Shown: positions 40,904 through 52,033 of the stretch, in pieces
Layout: every line of letters begins with the position of its first letter
How positions within the stretch are numbered: the stretch's first letter is position 1
Source of the DNA: Emiliania huxleyi CCMP1516
Lineage: Eukaryota > Haptophyta > Isochrysidales > Noelaerhabdaceae
NCBI RefSeq assembly: GCF_000372725.1
Contig: NW_005199045.1
Span: forward strand, 489,606 to 553,605
Length of the DNA stretch: 64,000 nucleotides
Direction of reading: 5' to 3'
The notes under the pieces: model-generated
The model's input: only the letters and a program-made list of their open reading frames with translations
Databases searched by the model: none
What the model was told of the DNA's origin: nothing
Position numbers and translations under genes: made by a program

Positions 40904-42239
40904 TCAACATGGAGCAAGTGGCTAAAGCCACCTGCATTTTGTGCAAAAAGCTGCAAAGGACTCGTGGAGGCACGTGGCGCTTTCCGCGTGTCTCGTGCAA
41001 AATCCGGCATTTTGTGGCTTTCAGGTGCGAGGTGGCACGACGCGAGTCAGGTGGTGTGGAGCCTCCTACCGGAGGCCATCTATGAGACAGACAGGGATGG
41101 ATTTCACGGGAAGGAAGGTGTGTTGCTAGCCGTCGCCCACCCTTGGGCGTCTGCCTCTTCCTAACTAGTCTCTCCTCGCAGTCCCTCGCCGATTCTCGCA
41201 GCAACCTTCATGCCACCTCGCGGTCGTCCCACTCTCGTGACGTCGTTCTCTCTCCTGTCGCTTCAACCTTCATCCTCTTACCTCTATCGCGTCGCTCTCC
41301 TCTGCCTCGTTCTGCGACGACGCCGCCGCGGTGGTCCTATTCCCATATAAATAAAAGAGTAGACATCTCCCGGAGAGATGGGCGACGCACGAACCCGAGG
41401 CACAGCGCGCACCCGTGCCTTCGTTTCTTTTCGTGTTAGTGCCAGTGTCGTGCTTGTAAACTTCTTTTCGCTTGAGGAAGCCGTCGCCCGCGCCTCGCCT
41501 GTCGCGTGAATCGTGCACCGCACTTGGAGCACTTGGAGTGCAGTCATCAACCGCACATCCAGGGCCGGGGAGCTAAGAAGCGCACCCAGCAGGCCGGATG
41601 ATTGATTGGCATCGGGTTACGCTTACGGGCTAGAGAGCCCTAGCCCCGGGGGTGCGCGTTCGCAGGGAAAGGGCCTTAAAGTAAACACAGTTCTCCGAGG
41701 GTTGGACCCGCGTACCGGGTTTCCCCTTAACTGCAGGACGCCCCCTCTACTCGGAGCTAGTGGACACCACGCCCAAACTCGCGCTTGCAAATTCTTTAAG
41801 TGCCTCGCCACCCTCGCGGGAGTCGCTTAGGCGGCTCCCGTGGTGTACCTGTGTTAGTGCCAGTGCGCGCCAGTCCCGTGCCCAAAAAGAAAGAAAGAAA
41901 ACAGACAACCCAAGGGAGGGATGGGAGGCAGTGTTGTGCGAGCGCCCTAGGCAAAATTCTTTTCGCTTCCCTCGCTTGAAGCCCCGCCGTTCCAACGGTG
42001 CTGCACACACAACACACACCTCAGTGTGGGGCACACACACCTCATCCTCTCCTCTCTGTCCAGTCTGCCCCGTCCCACGCCCCCTCGGCACCACGCCCCT
42101 CCTCCCCCCCCCCGCCCCTCCGCGCGGCGCGCCGCTCCTCGCGCGCATGCCCGCCCCGCTCACCGTGCAGCGCAGCGCGCGGCCGCCGCCGCGAGTCTCC
42201 ACCCCGCCGTGTGCTGCCCCAAAGGTATCCACAAGCAGC
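40904..42239. other. upstream region of beta-tubulin; repeats
   Basis: Contains the repeat block described at 41607-41935, a C-run at 42101-42109 and the presumed tubulin promoter and leader (41990-42239), which is pyrimidine- and CACA-rich. No TATA box recognised. Minor open frames at 40869-41204 are unconvincing. Confidence 0.45.
41607..41935 (-). repeat. nested dispersed repeats upstream of tubulin
   Basis: 41607-41740 is the inverted copy of 26331-26465; 41815-41882 is the inverted CACTGGCACTAACAC unit; 41884-41930 (GAAAGAAAGAAAACAGACAA then CCCAAGGGAGGGATGGGAGG) is inverted at 53485-53540 and partly repeated at 57642-57675. Their contiguity suggests a composite transposon remnant. Confidence 0.75.
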
Positions 42240-43794
42240 ATGCGCGAGATCGTTTCCATCCAGGGTGGCCAGTGCGGCAACCAGATCGGTGCGCGCGCAT
42301 TCTCGGCCCGCCACCCTGCGTGGCGCCCTCTGCGCGCGCGCGACCCCGCGCTGCCTCCGCGCCGCCGCCCACAACACCGGCTCTCTCGCACCGCCGCGCG
42401 CGCCTCGACCTCCTTCGCACGCCCGATCCGGCCTCACCCGCCATGGGCGCCCTCCGCTCTCGCCCCGACACGCACTGCCGACTGATGCGCGCGCGCGCGT
42501 GCTGGCAGGCGCCAAGTTCTGGGAGGTTGTCTCGGACGAGCACGGCATCGACCCGACCGGCACCTACCACGGCGACTCGGACCTCCAGCTCGAGCGCATC
42601 AACGTCTACTACAACGAGGCGACGGGCGGCCGGTACGTCCCGCGCGCCGTGCTCATGGACCTCGAGCCGGGCACCATGGACTCGGTGCGGTCGGGCCCCT
42701 TTGGCCAGATCTTCCGGCCGGACAACTTCGTCTTTGGCCAGTCGGGCGCCGGCAACAACTGGGCCAAGGGTCACTACACCGAGGGCGCCGAGCTGATTGA
42801 CGCCGTGCTCGACGTCGTCCGCAAGGAGGCCGAGGGCTGCGACTGCCTGCAGGGCTTCACGCTGTCGCACTCGCTGGGTGGCGGCACCGGCTCGGGCATG
42901 GGCACCCTCCTCATCTCCAAGATCCGCGAGGAGTACCCCGACCGCGTCATGTGCTCCTACTCGGTCTTCCCGTCGCCCAAGGTGTCCGACACGGTCGTCG
43001 AGCCGTACAACTGCGTCCTCTCCATCCACCAGCTGGTCGAGAACTCGGACGAGTCGCTGCTGATTGACAACGAGGCGCTGTACGACATCTGCTTCCGCAC
43101 GCTCAAGCTCACCACGCCCACCTTTGGCGACCTCAACCACCTTGTCGCCGCCGTCATGTCGGCGTCGACTTGCTGCCTCCGCTTCCCCGGCCAGCTCAAC
43201 TGCGACCTGCGCAAGCTGGCCGTCAACATGATCCCCTTCCCGCGGCTGCACTTCTTCATGGTCGGCTTCGCGCCGCTCACCTCGCGTGGCTCGCAGCAGT
43301 ACCGCTCGCTCACCGTGCCCGAGCTGACGCAGCAGATGTTCGACGCCAAGAACATGATGGCGGCCGCCGACCCGCGCCACGGCCGCTACCTCACGTGTAC
43401 CGCGCTCTTCCGCGGCCGCATGTCGACCAAGGAGGTGGACGAGCAGATGCTGAACGTGCAGAACAAGAACTCGTCCTACTTTGTGGAGTGGATCCCCAAC
43501 AACATGAAGTGCGCCATCTGCGACATCCCGCCCAAGGGCCTCAAGATGTCGGTCGGCTTCATGGGCAACTCGACCTGCATGCAGGAGGTGATGAAGCGCG
43601 TCGCCGAGCAGTTCACCGCCATGTTCCGCCGCAAGGCCTTCCTCCACTGGTACACCGGCGAGGGCATGGACGAGATGGAGTTCACCGAGGCCGAGTCCAA
43701 CATGAACGACCTCGTCTCCGAGTACCAGCAGTATCAGGACGCCTCGGCCGAGGAGGAGGGCGAGTACGACGAGGAGGGCGGCGAGGAGTACTAG
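42240..43794 (+). CDS. TUBB: beta-tubulin
   Basis: Exons 42240-42288 and 42509-43794 (GT-AG intron of 220 bp in phase 1 after codon 16), 444 aa. Starts [17 protein letters not shown], the beta-tubulin autoregulatory and nucleotide-binding N-terminus; the tubulin signature [12 protein letters not shown] is present near residue 138, then [34 protein letters not shown] and the acidic tail [14 protein letters not shown]. Codon third positions are almost all G or C, the strongest bias in the window, as expected for a highly expressed gene. Polymerises with alpha-tubulin into microtubules of spindle and flagella. No truncation. Confidence 0.98.
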
Positions 43795-44599
43795 GCGCGC
43801 GCCGGCGCTGCGCTGCCGCGTGGCCCGCACTAGCCGCCGGGCCGGCGCGGTGGAAGCGCCGCCGCTCGCCGCGCACGGAGCCGCATGCTAGCGAGGCATA
43901 GGAGCTTGCGCGGCATGCTTTGCGCAGGGACGGACCTCGCACACGCAGATTTCGTGCGTCGTGCCTGTGTGGACAGCTATTTTGAGTTTGGGATGCGTTG
44001 GGTTGCGGTCTAGTCGGGGGTTGCGGTCTTGTAGGTCTGCCCCGTTATACGTTCGGCCGTTGTGTCATATACAGGCGTGGCGGCTGGCGCGTGGGCCGTG
44101 GGGCGACTCGCAGCCGGGGCAGCCCCAGCGAAAGTCTAGCAGTGAACTCGCTAAAGCCGTAGCGCGTAGCGCGGGGTCATGCGGCAACATGCGCTCTCTA
44201 GCGCTCACACCCGACACCCCCGCTAGGGCGCTCAACGAAGTCAAACTCCACTGACGGCGCACTCTCGCACGGGGGCACCCCGCCCCGGGGCAGGCGGCAC
44301 CCCACGTCACCCCGCTCCCCGGCGGCGGCGGCGCGCGAGACGCGCGACACGCGAGTCGCGGCGCGGCGCGCGGGGGGGTGAACCGGGTAACACGGAGAAC
44401 GCGAGAGTCACACGACTCACGAGCCGCGCATATAACACACGTAGTAGATCGGTACTGTCGCGGACTGGGCTGTGCCTGTGCGCTGTGGGTGTGGGCTGTG
44501 GGCTGTGGGGCGCGTGCACGTGGGCTACTCGTGAGGCCGAGCTAGCCAGACGGGAGCGCAGTCCCGGAATGCGCGCCGCGCGGAGACGGCGCGCGCGTC
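43795..44599. other. convergent intergenic region between tubulin and SulP genes
   Basis: Both genes end here. 43980-44060 has TTGCGGTCTAGTCGGGGGTTGC direct repeats, 44320-44365 a CGCGCGACACGCG run and 44480-44510 a TGTGGGCTG repeat. No gene seen. Confidence 0.5.
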
Positions 44600-46497
44600 T
44601 CACTCCTTGTCCGCCCGGCGCTGCTGCCGGCGCTGCCACCACCCGCACGCCTGGGCGCCCGCGATGCCCAGCAGCGACCCGTGCAGCATGTCCTTCCAGA
44701 CGCAGACGGCGAGCACGGTCGCCGCGGCCAGCCCCGCCCTCGCGCCGTTGGCGCGGGTCGCCTCGACGAGGTTGTCGTACAGGAAATCGCACCCGACGTA
44801 CACGCAGATGCCGGCGATGGCGAGGGTCGGCAGGTAGCCGACGAGGCCGCAGAGCGGGTAGGCGCAGAGGAAGAGCGCGCTCACCGCCGCCGCAAAGTAG
44901 CAAGAGAAGCGGTCGAGGCCACCGATCTTGCGGTGGATGGCGGAGTCGGACAGGCCGAGGTAGCTCGAGTAGCCACCCGCGGCGGCGGCGGCGGCGGTGC
45001 CGAGGGCGTGGGAGCGGAGCTCCTGTGGGGCAGGTGTTGGACATGCGTGACACCCATGCGGAGGGCCGGGTCGAGTCGACTGGGGGGGCCGGAGCCGTCT
45101 TGAGGTCGAGCTTCTGCCGGATGAGCGGCCCGTACAGCACATAGTTGAGCACGGTGTTCACGAGCGGCCTACGCGGCAGCCGCGCGGCGCCTGCGGCGGC
45201 CGCTTCACTCCAGCGGCGCGGCATGCCCGAGGCGCCCGAAGAGGGCGGCGCACACGAGCTGCTTGAGGGCCGCCGCGGAGAAGAGGACGTCCCATCTGCC
45301 GGGCGCGTCGGGGAGAGGTGTCACGGACGTGCCACGGGGCCGGCCGCCGGGATCAGCACCTCGCACCGGACGAGCGAGGGCGAGAGGGAGCGCCACAGGG
45401 CGGAGGCGGGCTCGCCGACAACCTCGGCCATCAGCCAGCCCGCCGCGCGCGCGTCCGGCACCGGACAGCCTGTGGCCAGCCGCAAGCCGTGCACCTGGAG
45501 CGTGAAGTCACCAGCGAGTGCATCCGCGGCGCGCGCCTCGCGTCGAGATACGGGCTCCACATGCGGTGGCTCGAGTGCGAACGCGGAGCGACACAGTCGA
45601 ATGCAACACAGGGATCCTCGCTCTAGGGCCGCGCACGAGCGCGCTGACGGCGAGGATGAAGATTGGGATGAGGAGCGGGCCGCCTAAAGAGGTGCGGTTG
45701 ATGGGTGCGGCGGGATGGGTTTCGCCACCGCTCGCTCGGCCCTCACCGACGCCCTTGCGCGAGGCCCTCCAGAGGCCGAGGCCGAAGAGGTTGGCGGGCA
45801 CCCACAGCCGCGCGCTCTGCAACGTCAGCAGCGCGCCCGCGCCCGCGCCCAGCCCGAGCACGTCAAAGGAGAGCAGGTAGAGTGACCAGCCGATGGCGGC
45901 GAAGAGGCCCGCCTGCAGCGGCGGCGGCAGCAGGCGGTCGATGTTGTCGACCGGCGCCTCCGAGGCCAGGGCGAGGAGCGCGGCGGCGAGCAGGTTGGCG
46001 ACGATGCTGCCCGCGAGCACCGTCGCGAGCAGCACACCCGGCCCGGCGCCGGCGCCGACGGCGCCCGCCGCGATGACGGCGAAGCGCGCGAGGAAGGGGA
46101 GGACCTCGAAGGAGGGCACCGCGAGCGCGACTCCGCCGCGCACGCTGGTCGTCCTGGCGACGACCGCCTGCGTGACGACAAAGCCGACCAGTCCGTGCTG
46201 GATGCCGATCGCCAGCGGCAGCCCAACCGGAGCAAAGATGATCGAAGCGCACGCGGCGGCAAAGGTGAACTGCATCACGCCCGTGTACGTGCCCGCGACG
46301 ACCGAGCCCATCCTCGTCGGAGCCGGTTCCGCCGTCGCCTGGGCCACCGGCGCTGCGCGCGCCCGGCTGAGCCTCGCCCTGCTGCTGAGCCAAGGCGTGA
46401 ACGCCCGCGGCGCGGCGACTCTCGGCGACGATATCGTGGAGATCTGCAGGGCGTGCGCAGAGGAGGAGAGGAAGAGGAGGGGGAGGAGGAGGCGCAT
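44600..46497 (-). CDS. SulP-family anion transporter lacking STAS, plastid-type leader
   Basis: Six exons inferred: 46497-45747, 45683-45630, 45469-45367, 45295-45209, 45168-45081, 45022-44600, 501 aa. The N-terminus is a signal peptide (MRLLLPLLFLSSSAHA) followed by a Ser/Arg/Pro leader, as in bipartite plastid targeting. Transmembrane segments: FTFAAACASIIFAPVGLPLA, FAVIAAGAVGAGAGPGVLL, GSLLIPIFIL-type, WDVLFSAAALKQLVCAALFG, then ELRSHALGTAAAAAAGGYSS, YFAAAVSALFLCAYPLCGLV and PTLAIAGICVYVGCDFLYDN. The ELRSHALG..GGYSS motif and the P-T-x3-G..D-LY pattern match the YGR125W/SLC26-like SulP group. No STAS domain follows; the protein stops after a short basic tail. Intron 2 (45470-45629) requires a GC donor and intron 4 is only 40 bp. 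Substrate (sulfate, bicarbonate or other) cannot be told. Confidence 0.8.
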
Positions 46498-47186
46498 CGT
46501 GCACGACGCCGACGATTTGGGTGAGCGTTTACAAAAAGACTTAACAGTGACGTCTCGAGGTGGTGGAGGGAACCACCGCCTCGTCGGCGCCATGCTCGGC
46601 CCGACCGAGCGGCTGGTGCAGCTCGTGCGCGATGAGTACCAGTCGAGCGCTCCCTCTCCGTCCATCTCTTGAGTCGCCGTCCCGCGCAAACGGCTCACGG
46701 GCCCCAGACTCCGCTAGATGTCGCGGGGCTCACGATCGTTCTCGTCACGTTGTGACTTGTGTCGTCGCCCGGCTCTCTCTCAAACCGACACACACGCGTA
46801 TAATTATGTATATAAGTAGAGGAACCAGTGGAGAGGACAGGGAGGGACGTGTCCGAGGGAGTGGGTGCAGGTGAATTTGCATCGCATCGACCATCGCGGA
46901 CTATACTCTACGCAGCTCGGCCATCGTCCGCCGGCTCACCTCGGCGCTCGCCCTCTCGCTCGCCGCCCGCTGCGCCGCCTCGCTCTGCCCGTGCGACGCG
47001 CTCTCCCGCGCCGCCTCGCGGCCCGCCGCCCGGCAGGCGGCTCCTGCCGCGTCCTTCATCCCGCCGCCGCCGCCGTCGAACAGCGAGCCGACATCACCTG
47101 TGTGGTTGGTCAAAGCACGGATTTGGCGGACGTTCTGGGTTTCAATTTTACTTAAGTCTTGGCACCAGCTCAAGGCTTGCCCGGCT
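46498..47186. other. upstream region of the SulP gene; no gene seen
   Basis: Carries a TATATAAGTAGAGGAACCAG motif at 46808-46827 on the plus strand, also similar to 6272-6285, plus Arg/Ala-coding low complexity at 46915-47095. No supported frame. Confidence 0.4.
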
Positions 47187-47283
47187 TAGATCGCCGCATT
47201 TGTGCACGGTTTTCTTTGTTCGTGTGGGCTTATATTGCAGATTTGTCAATGGTACCGCGTCTGCGACGCGGGCGCCTTGCGTT
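47187..47283 (-). repeat. 100-bp interspersed repeat, copy 2
   Basis: Partner of 35905-36015, same strand, slightly diverged; see that entry for shared words. Confidence 0.8.
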
Positions 47284-47313
47284 CTTTATTTACAGTCGAA
47301 ACAGGGTTGCAAC

Positions 47314-47589
47314 CTAATATCGAATTTTACAAGGCAACTCGTTCTCCTCGAGGGCTAGGTTGTCGTGGTCGTCGTCACCTCCGCCCTCCTCGTTCTCCTC
47401 GAGGGCGAGCTCGTCGTCAGACTCCTCGGTGAGGAGACCGGGTCGGACCGACGGCGCCGACCGTGGCGCCTCGGCGCCAAACAGCTCGGCGCGCAGAGCC
47501 TCGGCCGCGTACTCGTCCATGCTCAGCTTTTGCCATTGACGACACAAAAGATGTGCTGCGAGCAGATCGCTCAGAGCGTCCTTCATCAT
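47314..47589 (-). CDS. possible small acidic protein
   Basis: 91 codons from ATG 47589 (a second ATG at 47586): MMKDALSDLLAAHLLCRQWQ, KLSMDEYAAEALRAELFG, then an acidic end with LALEEN twice and EEGGGDDDHD. Amphipathic helix followed by acidic tail. Codon bias is compatible with coding, but there is no family match. Confidence 0.3.
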   Translation of the reverse strand: MMKDALSDLLAAHLLCRQWQKLSMDEYAAEALRAELFGAEAPRSAPSVRPGLLTEESDDELALEENEEGGGDDDHDNLALEENELPCKIRY

Positions 47590-47917
47590 ACGCGGAACGG
47601 GAGGTCAATCGCAACCACACCGAAGGGGCGGGTGCGGAAGAAAGAATAGTTAGAGGCTGCGCAGGCCGTCCCGTTTGCTGTTTGAAACGGCAAACGCCTG
47701 TTGCGCTGCGCGCGCGCGCTGCCGGGGCTCTGTCTGACTGTCTCACTCACGTGCCGCAATATGTGTCACACACGGCGGCTTCTGCCACCTCTCGATTGGT
47801 TCCACTTTCTACGCACACCTACCGGGGAAGGGGCGCGTGGGAGCGGGGGCGGGGGCGGGGGCGTGGGCGGGGGCGCGCAGCAGTGAGCGCGCGCGCGCAA
47901 CAGACGGGGTAGGGTGG

Positions 47918-48017
47918 NNNNNNNNNNNNNNNNNNNNNNNNNNNNNNNNNNNNNNNNNNNNNNNNNNNNNNNNNNNNNNNNNNNNNNNNNNNNNNNNNNN
48001 NNNNNNNNNNNNNNNNN
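47918..48017. other. assembly gap of 100 N
   Basis: Exactly 100 unknown bases, the usual placeholder for a gap of unspecified length. Sequence on each side is G-rich tandem repeat (47837-47880) and a GGC repeat (48123), which probably caused the break. Confidence 0.99.
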
Positions 48018-48122
48018 TGACCCGTGCGGGACTAACCCCTCGGTTCTAAAAAAATGCCCCGCCGGGAGGTGGGTTTCTGCACCGTATCAGCCGACCCTCG
48101 TCCTACGTTGCGAAAGCCCCCA

Positions 48123-48126
48123 GGAA

Positions 48127-48195
<69 letters not shown>
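48123..48195 (+). repeat. (GGC)n trinucleotide repeat followed by CG-rich palindromes
   Basis: About 22 uninterrupted GGC units. Just downstream, GGAGCAGCGACCG (48227-48239) is perfectly inverted at 48246-48258, and GACGCGCGCTCTGC (about 48269) is inverted at about 48287-48302, so two stem-loops lie side by side. Confidence 0.9.
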
Positions 48196-48199
<4 letters not shown>

Positions 48200-48302
48200 C
48201 GCGCGCGGCGCGCGCGACGGGGGGGCGGAGCAGCGACCGCTGGCGCGGTCGCTGCTCCGTCTGCGACAGACGCGCGCTCTGCCGCTGCAGAGCGCGCGCG
48301 TC

Positions 48303-50354
48303 AGGGCAAGGGGCATGCGTGGCGGCGCGGGACGCGCGGCGGCGGCGGCGAGCCGCCGAGCGCTCCGTGAGCGGTGAGGCGGCCGGGCGAGGGCGCGGCG
48401 GGTGACGGGTCAAGGGAGCAGCCCACACCCGGCGTCGCTTTTTGAGCGACGCCTGTGGTACGCCTGCGCAGGGGCCGCAGGGCGGTCAGTTGTGGGGCGA
48501 GGCGGTGCCGGCCGCGGGCCGGGTGCAAGGCGCCGGCCTCGGCGCCGCCTCGGCGCGCCGCACGGGCGCGGCGAGCCTCTGAGCGGGAGCCGAAGGTTTG
48601 CCTGTGGGAGGTGGTAGGTGGGGGTGATTTGACTTTGCCGCAGAGGCCCTCCCTAGCTGTGAACAGCAAAACGGGACAGTATTCTTGCAGTCTACCTGCT
48701 ACAGCGGTGGGGCAGGAGATTGGAGGGGCCCCTTGCAGAGCCGTGCCGCGCCCAGACCGGAAACTCGAGCGAGCCCAAGCAGCGCCGGGACGCTCCTCTT
48801 CACCGTGATGCTCCTCGCCATCATCGTCACCACGACGTGTCAGCTGCGGACGGGCGTCGCCCACGACATCGTGCGAGATCCCTGCCTCGCCTGCCAGGAG
48901 CGGCGTCGAGCTCCTCGCTGGGCAGGTGCGCGGGTAGAGCTCTCCACCATACTCTGCCGCGATCCCGGCTGCTGCGAGCACGGCGCCGCCCGGTGCGCGC
49001 GACATGACCCCTGCCGGGCCGTTCCCGCGCGCGCAGGTCGAGGAGGATGTGGAGTGCCAATGCGAAAGCACGACAGATGAGCGCGCGCCCTTCGCCGCCA
49101 TGCAGCCCCGCCCCTTCCCGCCGTCGATTTCGTCGCCATCCGTGCGCGCGCCGCCGTTCACTCCGCCGCCGCCGTCGCCCCCACTTCACCACCGCCCCCG
49201 TTTTACGCCTCGCCGCCGCCGCCGTTCTCCTTCTTCCCGCCGCCCGCGCTTCCCTCAGTCGCGCGAAACACCGGCACCACTATTGGGGCGCCTGTGAGGC
49301 CGCCACACACTGATCTGTCGTGTCGACGGTGTCGTGTGGAGTGCTTCCGCCTTCCCCGCTGCCTGTGAGCAGGCACTTGTCGTTCTCAGGGGATGCCCAG
49401 GCGTCGCCCGCTGCCACCTCTCACGCGACGGCAGCGAGGCACTCTCTCTCAGAGGCGAGATCTTGTCCGGGCCCCGGCTGGAAGCGAAGCGAGCTCGCTC
49501 TCTCGTGTCCTCCATAGTCGGTCGCGGCGGCTCCTCGTGCCTCTTCCCAACGTTCCCTCGGCGGCCGATGCCGTCTGCTCCGGCTCCCCAGACTCCGGGT
49601 CTGACCTGCTCCGGGTCTGACCAGCTCCACAGTTTCTGTTTTGTCATCACCGGTGTCCGTCCTCTTCTTCGCCGCTTATGTACGTACTTTTAGCTTACTG
49701 GGACAAAAGGGAGAGGGGGTTGTGTTCTCTAGGCCCCTAGGGGCCCTACGCGCGGCGTGAGAGCTCGGAAGCGAGCTTTGCACGGCGATCGCAGTGTATG
49801 TAGCTCTTACGTACATTCCCGTAGAGGGTGTGCTCCGCTCCGCAAGCTCCATCGGTGAGCTGCGGTGGCGCGCCGGCCGCTTCATGCATAGCTCTCGGGC
49901 GAGCTGCGGCAAACGCGTTTTCCGTCCGCCCGTTTCATCGAGTTTGCCCGAGTGGTAAAATGCAATCGAATTTGCTCGAATGGTAAGGTGCAACTTTTGC
50001 ATTTGGTAAAAGTTGCCCGAGTGGTCAGTGGGAAAAAAACCAAAGCGGAAAGGTGGCCCCAAGAGCTAAAGGTCAACATCCCCTCCGGCTACGACAATGT
50101 GAACCTGATCTGGACCTCACGGGGTTGACCCGTCTCCTATAGATCGAGACGGACTTCATGGACGGCCGAGCAATATTTCTTCACTACTATTATTAATTGA
50201 TGCTTTTTGCACGGCTGAGGCCCCCCCCCCCCCCCCTCCCCTGCGCTCATTCCCTGCCCTCTCCCACCACACACTCCGTCAGAGCCCCCTCCCCTCTTGC
50301 ACAACAGGAATTTTGACAATTAACCAGATGGATCAATGACAATCGATGGGCTTG
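48303..50354. other. no convincing gene in 2 kb
   Basis: Frames here are Arg/Ala/Pro low complexity on both strands. A stretch at 48630-48760 (PSLAVNSKTGQYSCSLPATA) has acceptable codon use but no start, stop logic or family. AT-richer sequence with short GAGTGGTAAA direct repeats lies at 49950-50030 (three near-copies of TCGAATGGTAA/CGAGTGGTMA). A C-run is at 50221-50236. Confidence 0.45.
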
Positions 50355-50672
50355 CCCATCCCGGAGTGGTTCGACTCCACACAAATCCGAGACGGTGACG
50401 GGAAGCGTACGGCGGTCTCAGGCCCAGTGAGGTAGTGCGCCAGTTTAACCCGGATCCTGCTGAACAAGCTCCTCTTGTAGCTCGATCGGTCACACCGCCA
50501 TCGCCGTCGGGGAGAGGGGGGACGACACTGCTTCGGCAGCGTGCACCTCGATCCTGCACCGTGTTTGTTATGACCCCCCCCAATGAACACACCAGTGAGG
50601 GAGGGCGAGACGATCGAGGGGTCCCGTACCATGCGGAATCGGCCCTATCAAGTGCTCAAGTGCTCAAGAGCC
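50355..50672 (-). repeat. interspersed repeat, copy 2, with tRNA-like T-arm
   Basis: 50449-50671 matches the reverse complement of 34448-34666. At its other end (plus strand 50362-50384) is GAGTGGTTCGACTCCACAC, a perfect T-stem and B-box, equivalent in position to the T-arm at 34735-34755. Confidence 0.85.
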
Positions 50673-51186
50673 GTAGGAGGACTCTGCTGACAGGGTTTGC
50701 GATGAGGAGCGACCCGAAGGGTTTCTCGGAGGTTAGTGCACCACTAACCGCCGAAGCGCAAGCGCTGGGAGCAAGAACACTGCGACGTATCGGGCTCATA
50801 CTAGCACCCCACCTCGCGAGCCGACGTTCTGGCTCAGCGAGGCTGCTGGACCAAAAGAACCGGTCCGCGAGGTGGGGTTGTTCCGGCTCGGGTCACTTCT
50901 CATCGCAAACTCGGTCGAGCAGGAGGTAAGGTGTGTGCGTGTGGGAGGCGGCGCGGCACTGTAGGAGCGGCGGTACGGCGGCACGGCGGTAACGCACGGC
51001 AGGAGGGACGGCGAATAAATGGCAAGGGCGGCGAGGCGCGGAAGGAGCGGCACGGTAAGGAGCGGCGGCACGGCGGCAGACCACGGCAGCGAACGGCGGA
51101 GCATTGGGCGGCGGGTCAAACGACTGAGCAGGGGGCGGCGGCAGGAAGGAGCGAGGACGGCGCGGTGGCGGCAGGATCACGGATAG
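50673..51186. other. no gene seen
   Basis: GGCGGCACGG-rich low complexity from 50940 leads into the tandem array that follows. Confidence 0.4.
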
Positions 51187-51957
51187 GGTGGCACGGATAG
51201 GAGCGAGCGAGCGGCTAGGCGGCGGGAGGGCGAGGCGAGGGTGGCGGCGGGCGGATCACGAGGAGGTAGAAGGTCTGGCGCGGGCGGGCGAGCGGACGGC
51301 GAGCGAGCGGCTTGGCGGCGGGAGGGTGAGGCGAGGGTGGCGGCGGGCGGATCACGAGGAGGTAGAAGGTCTGGCGCGAGCGGGCGAGCGAACGGCGAGC
51401 GAGCGGCTAGGCGGCGGGAGGGTGAGGCGAGGGTGGCGGCGGTGGATCACGAGGAAGTAGAAGGTCTGGCGCGATCGGGCGGGCGAACGGAGTGCGAGCG
51501 GCTAGGGAAGGCGGCGGGGGGGTGAGGCGAGGGTGGCGGCAGGCGGATCACGAGGAGGTAGAAGGTCGAGCGCGAGCGTGCGAGCGAGCGGCGAGCGAGC
51601 GGCTAGGCGGTGGGAGGGTGAGGCGAGGTCGAGCGCGAGCGGGCGAGCGAGCGGCGAGCGAGCGGCTAGGCGGCGGGAGGGTGAGGCGAGGGTGGCGGCG
51701 GTGGATCACGAGGAAGTAGAAGGTCTGGCGCGATCGGGCGGGCGAACGGAGTGCGAGCGGCTAGGGAAGGCGGCGGGGGGGTGAGGCGAGGGTGGCCGGC
51801 AGGCGGATCACGAGGAGGTAGAAGGTCGAGCGCGCGTGCGAGCGAGCGGCGAGCGAGCGGCTAGGCGGTGGGAGGGTGAGGCGAGGTCGAGCGCGAGCGG
51901 GCGAGCGAGCGGCGAGCGAGCGGCTAGGCGGCGGGAGGGTGAGGCGAGGGTGGCGGC
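51187..51957 (+). repeat. higher-order tandem repeat (GAGCGAGCGGCTAGGCGG units)
   Basis: Nine units beginning near GGCTAGGCGGCGGGA (51211, 51309, 51410, 51501, 51600, 51664, 51761, 51858, 51921), of about 98, 91-99 or 63 bp. From 51410 on, a three-unit block of about 255 bp (51410-51663) is repeated almost exactly at 51664-51920, so two levels of periodicity exist. All frames stay open and read Arg/Gly/Ala. The strand is purine-rich. Confidence 0.9.
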
Positions 51958-52033
51958 GACACGAGGAAGTACTTTTAGCTTTACTGGGAGAAAAGAGTGC
52001 TTACGGGCTTGTACAACCGAACAACCCACGATG

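Noticed and set aside
42160-43830. 556-codon minus-strand frame opposite beta-tubulin
   Set aside because: Shadow of the strongly biased tubulin codons; no independent support.
48301-49161. 286-codon minus-strand frame near the gap
   Set aside because: Arg/Ala/Gly-rich with no motif, typical of random open frames at this GC content.
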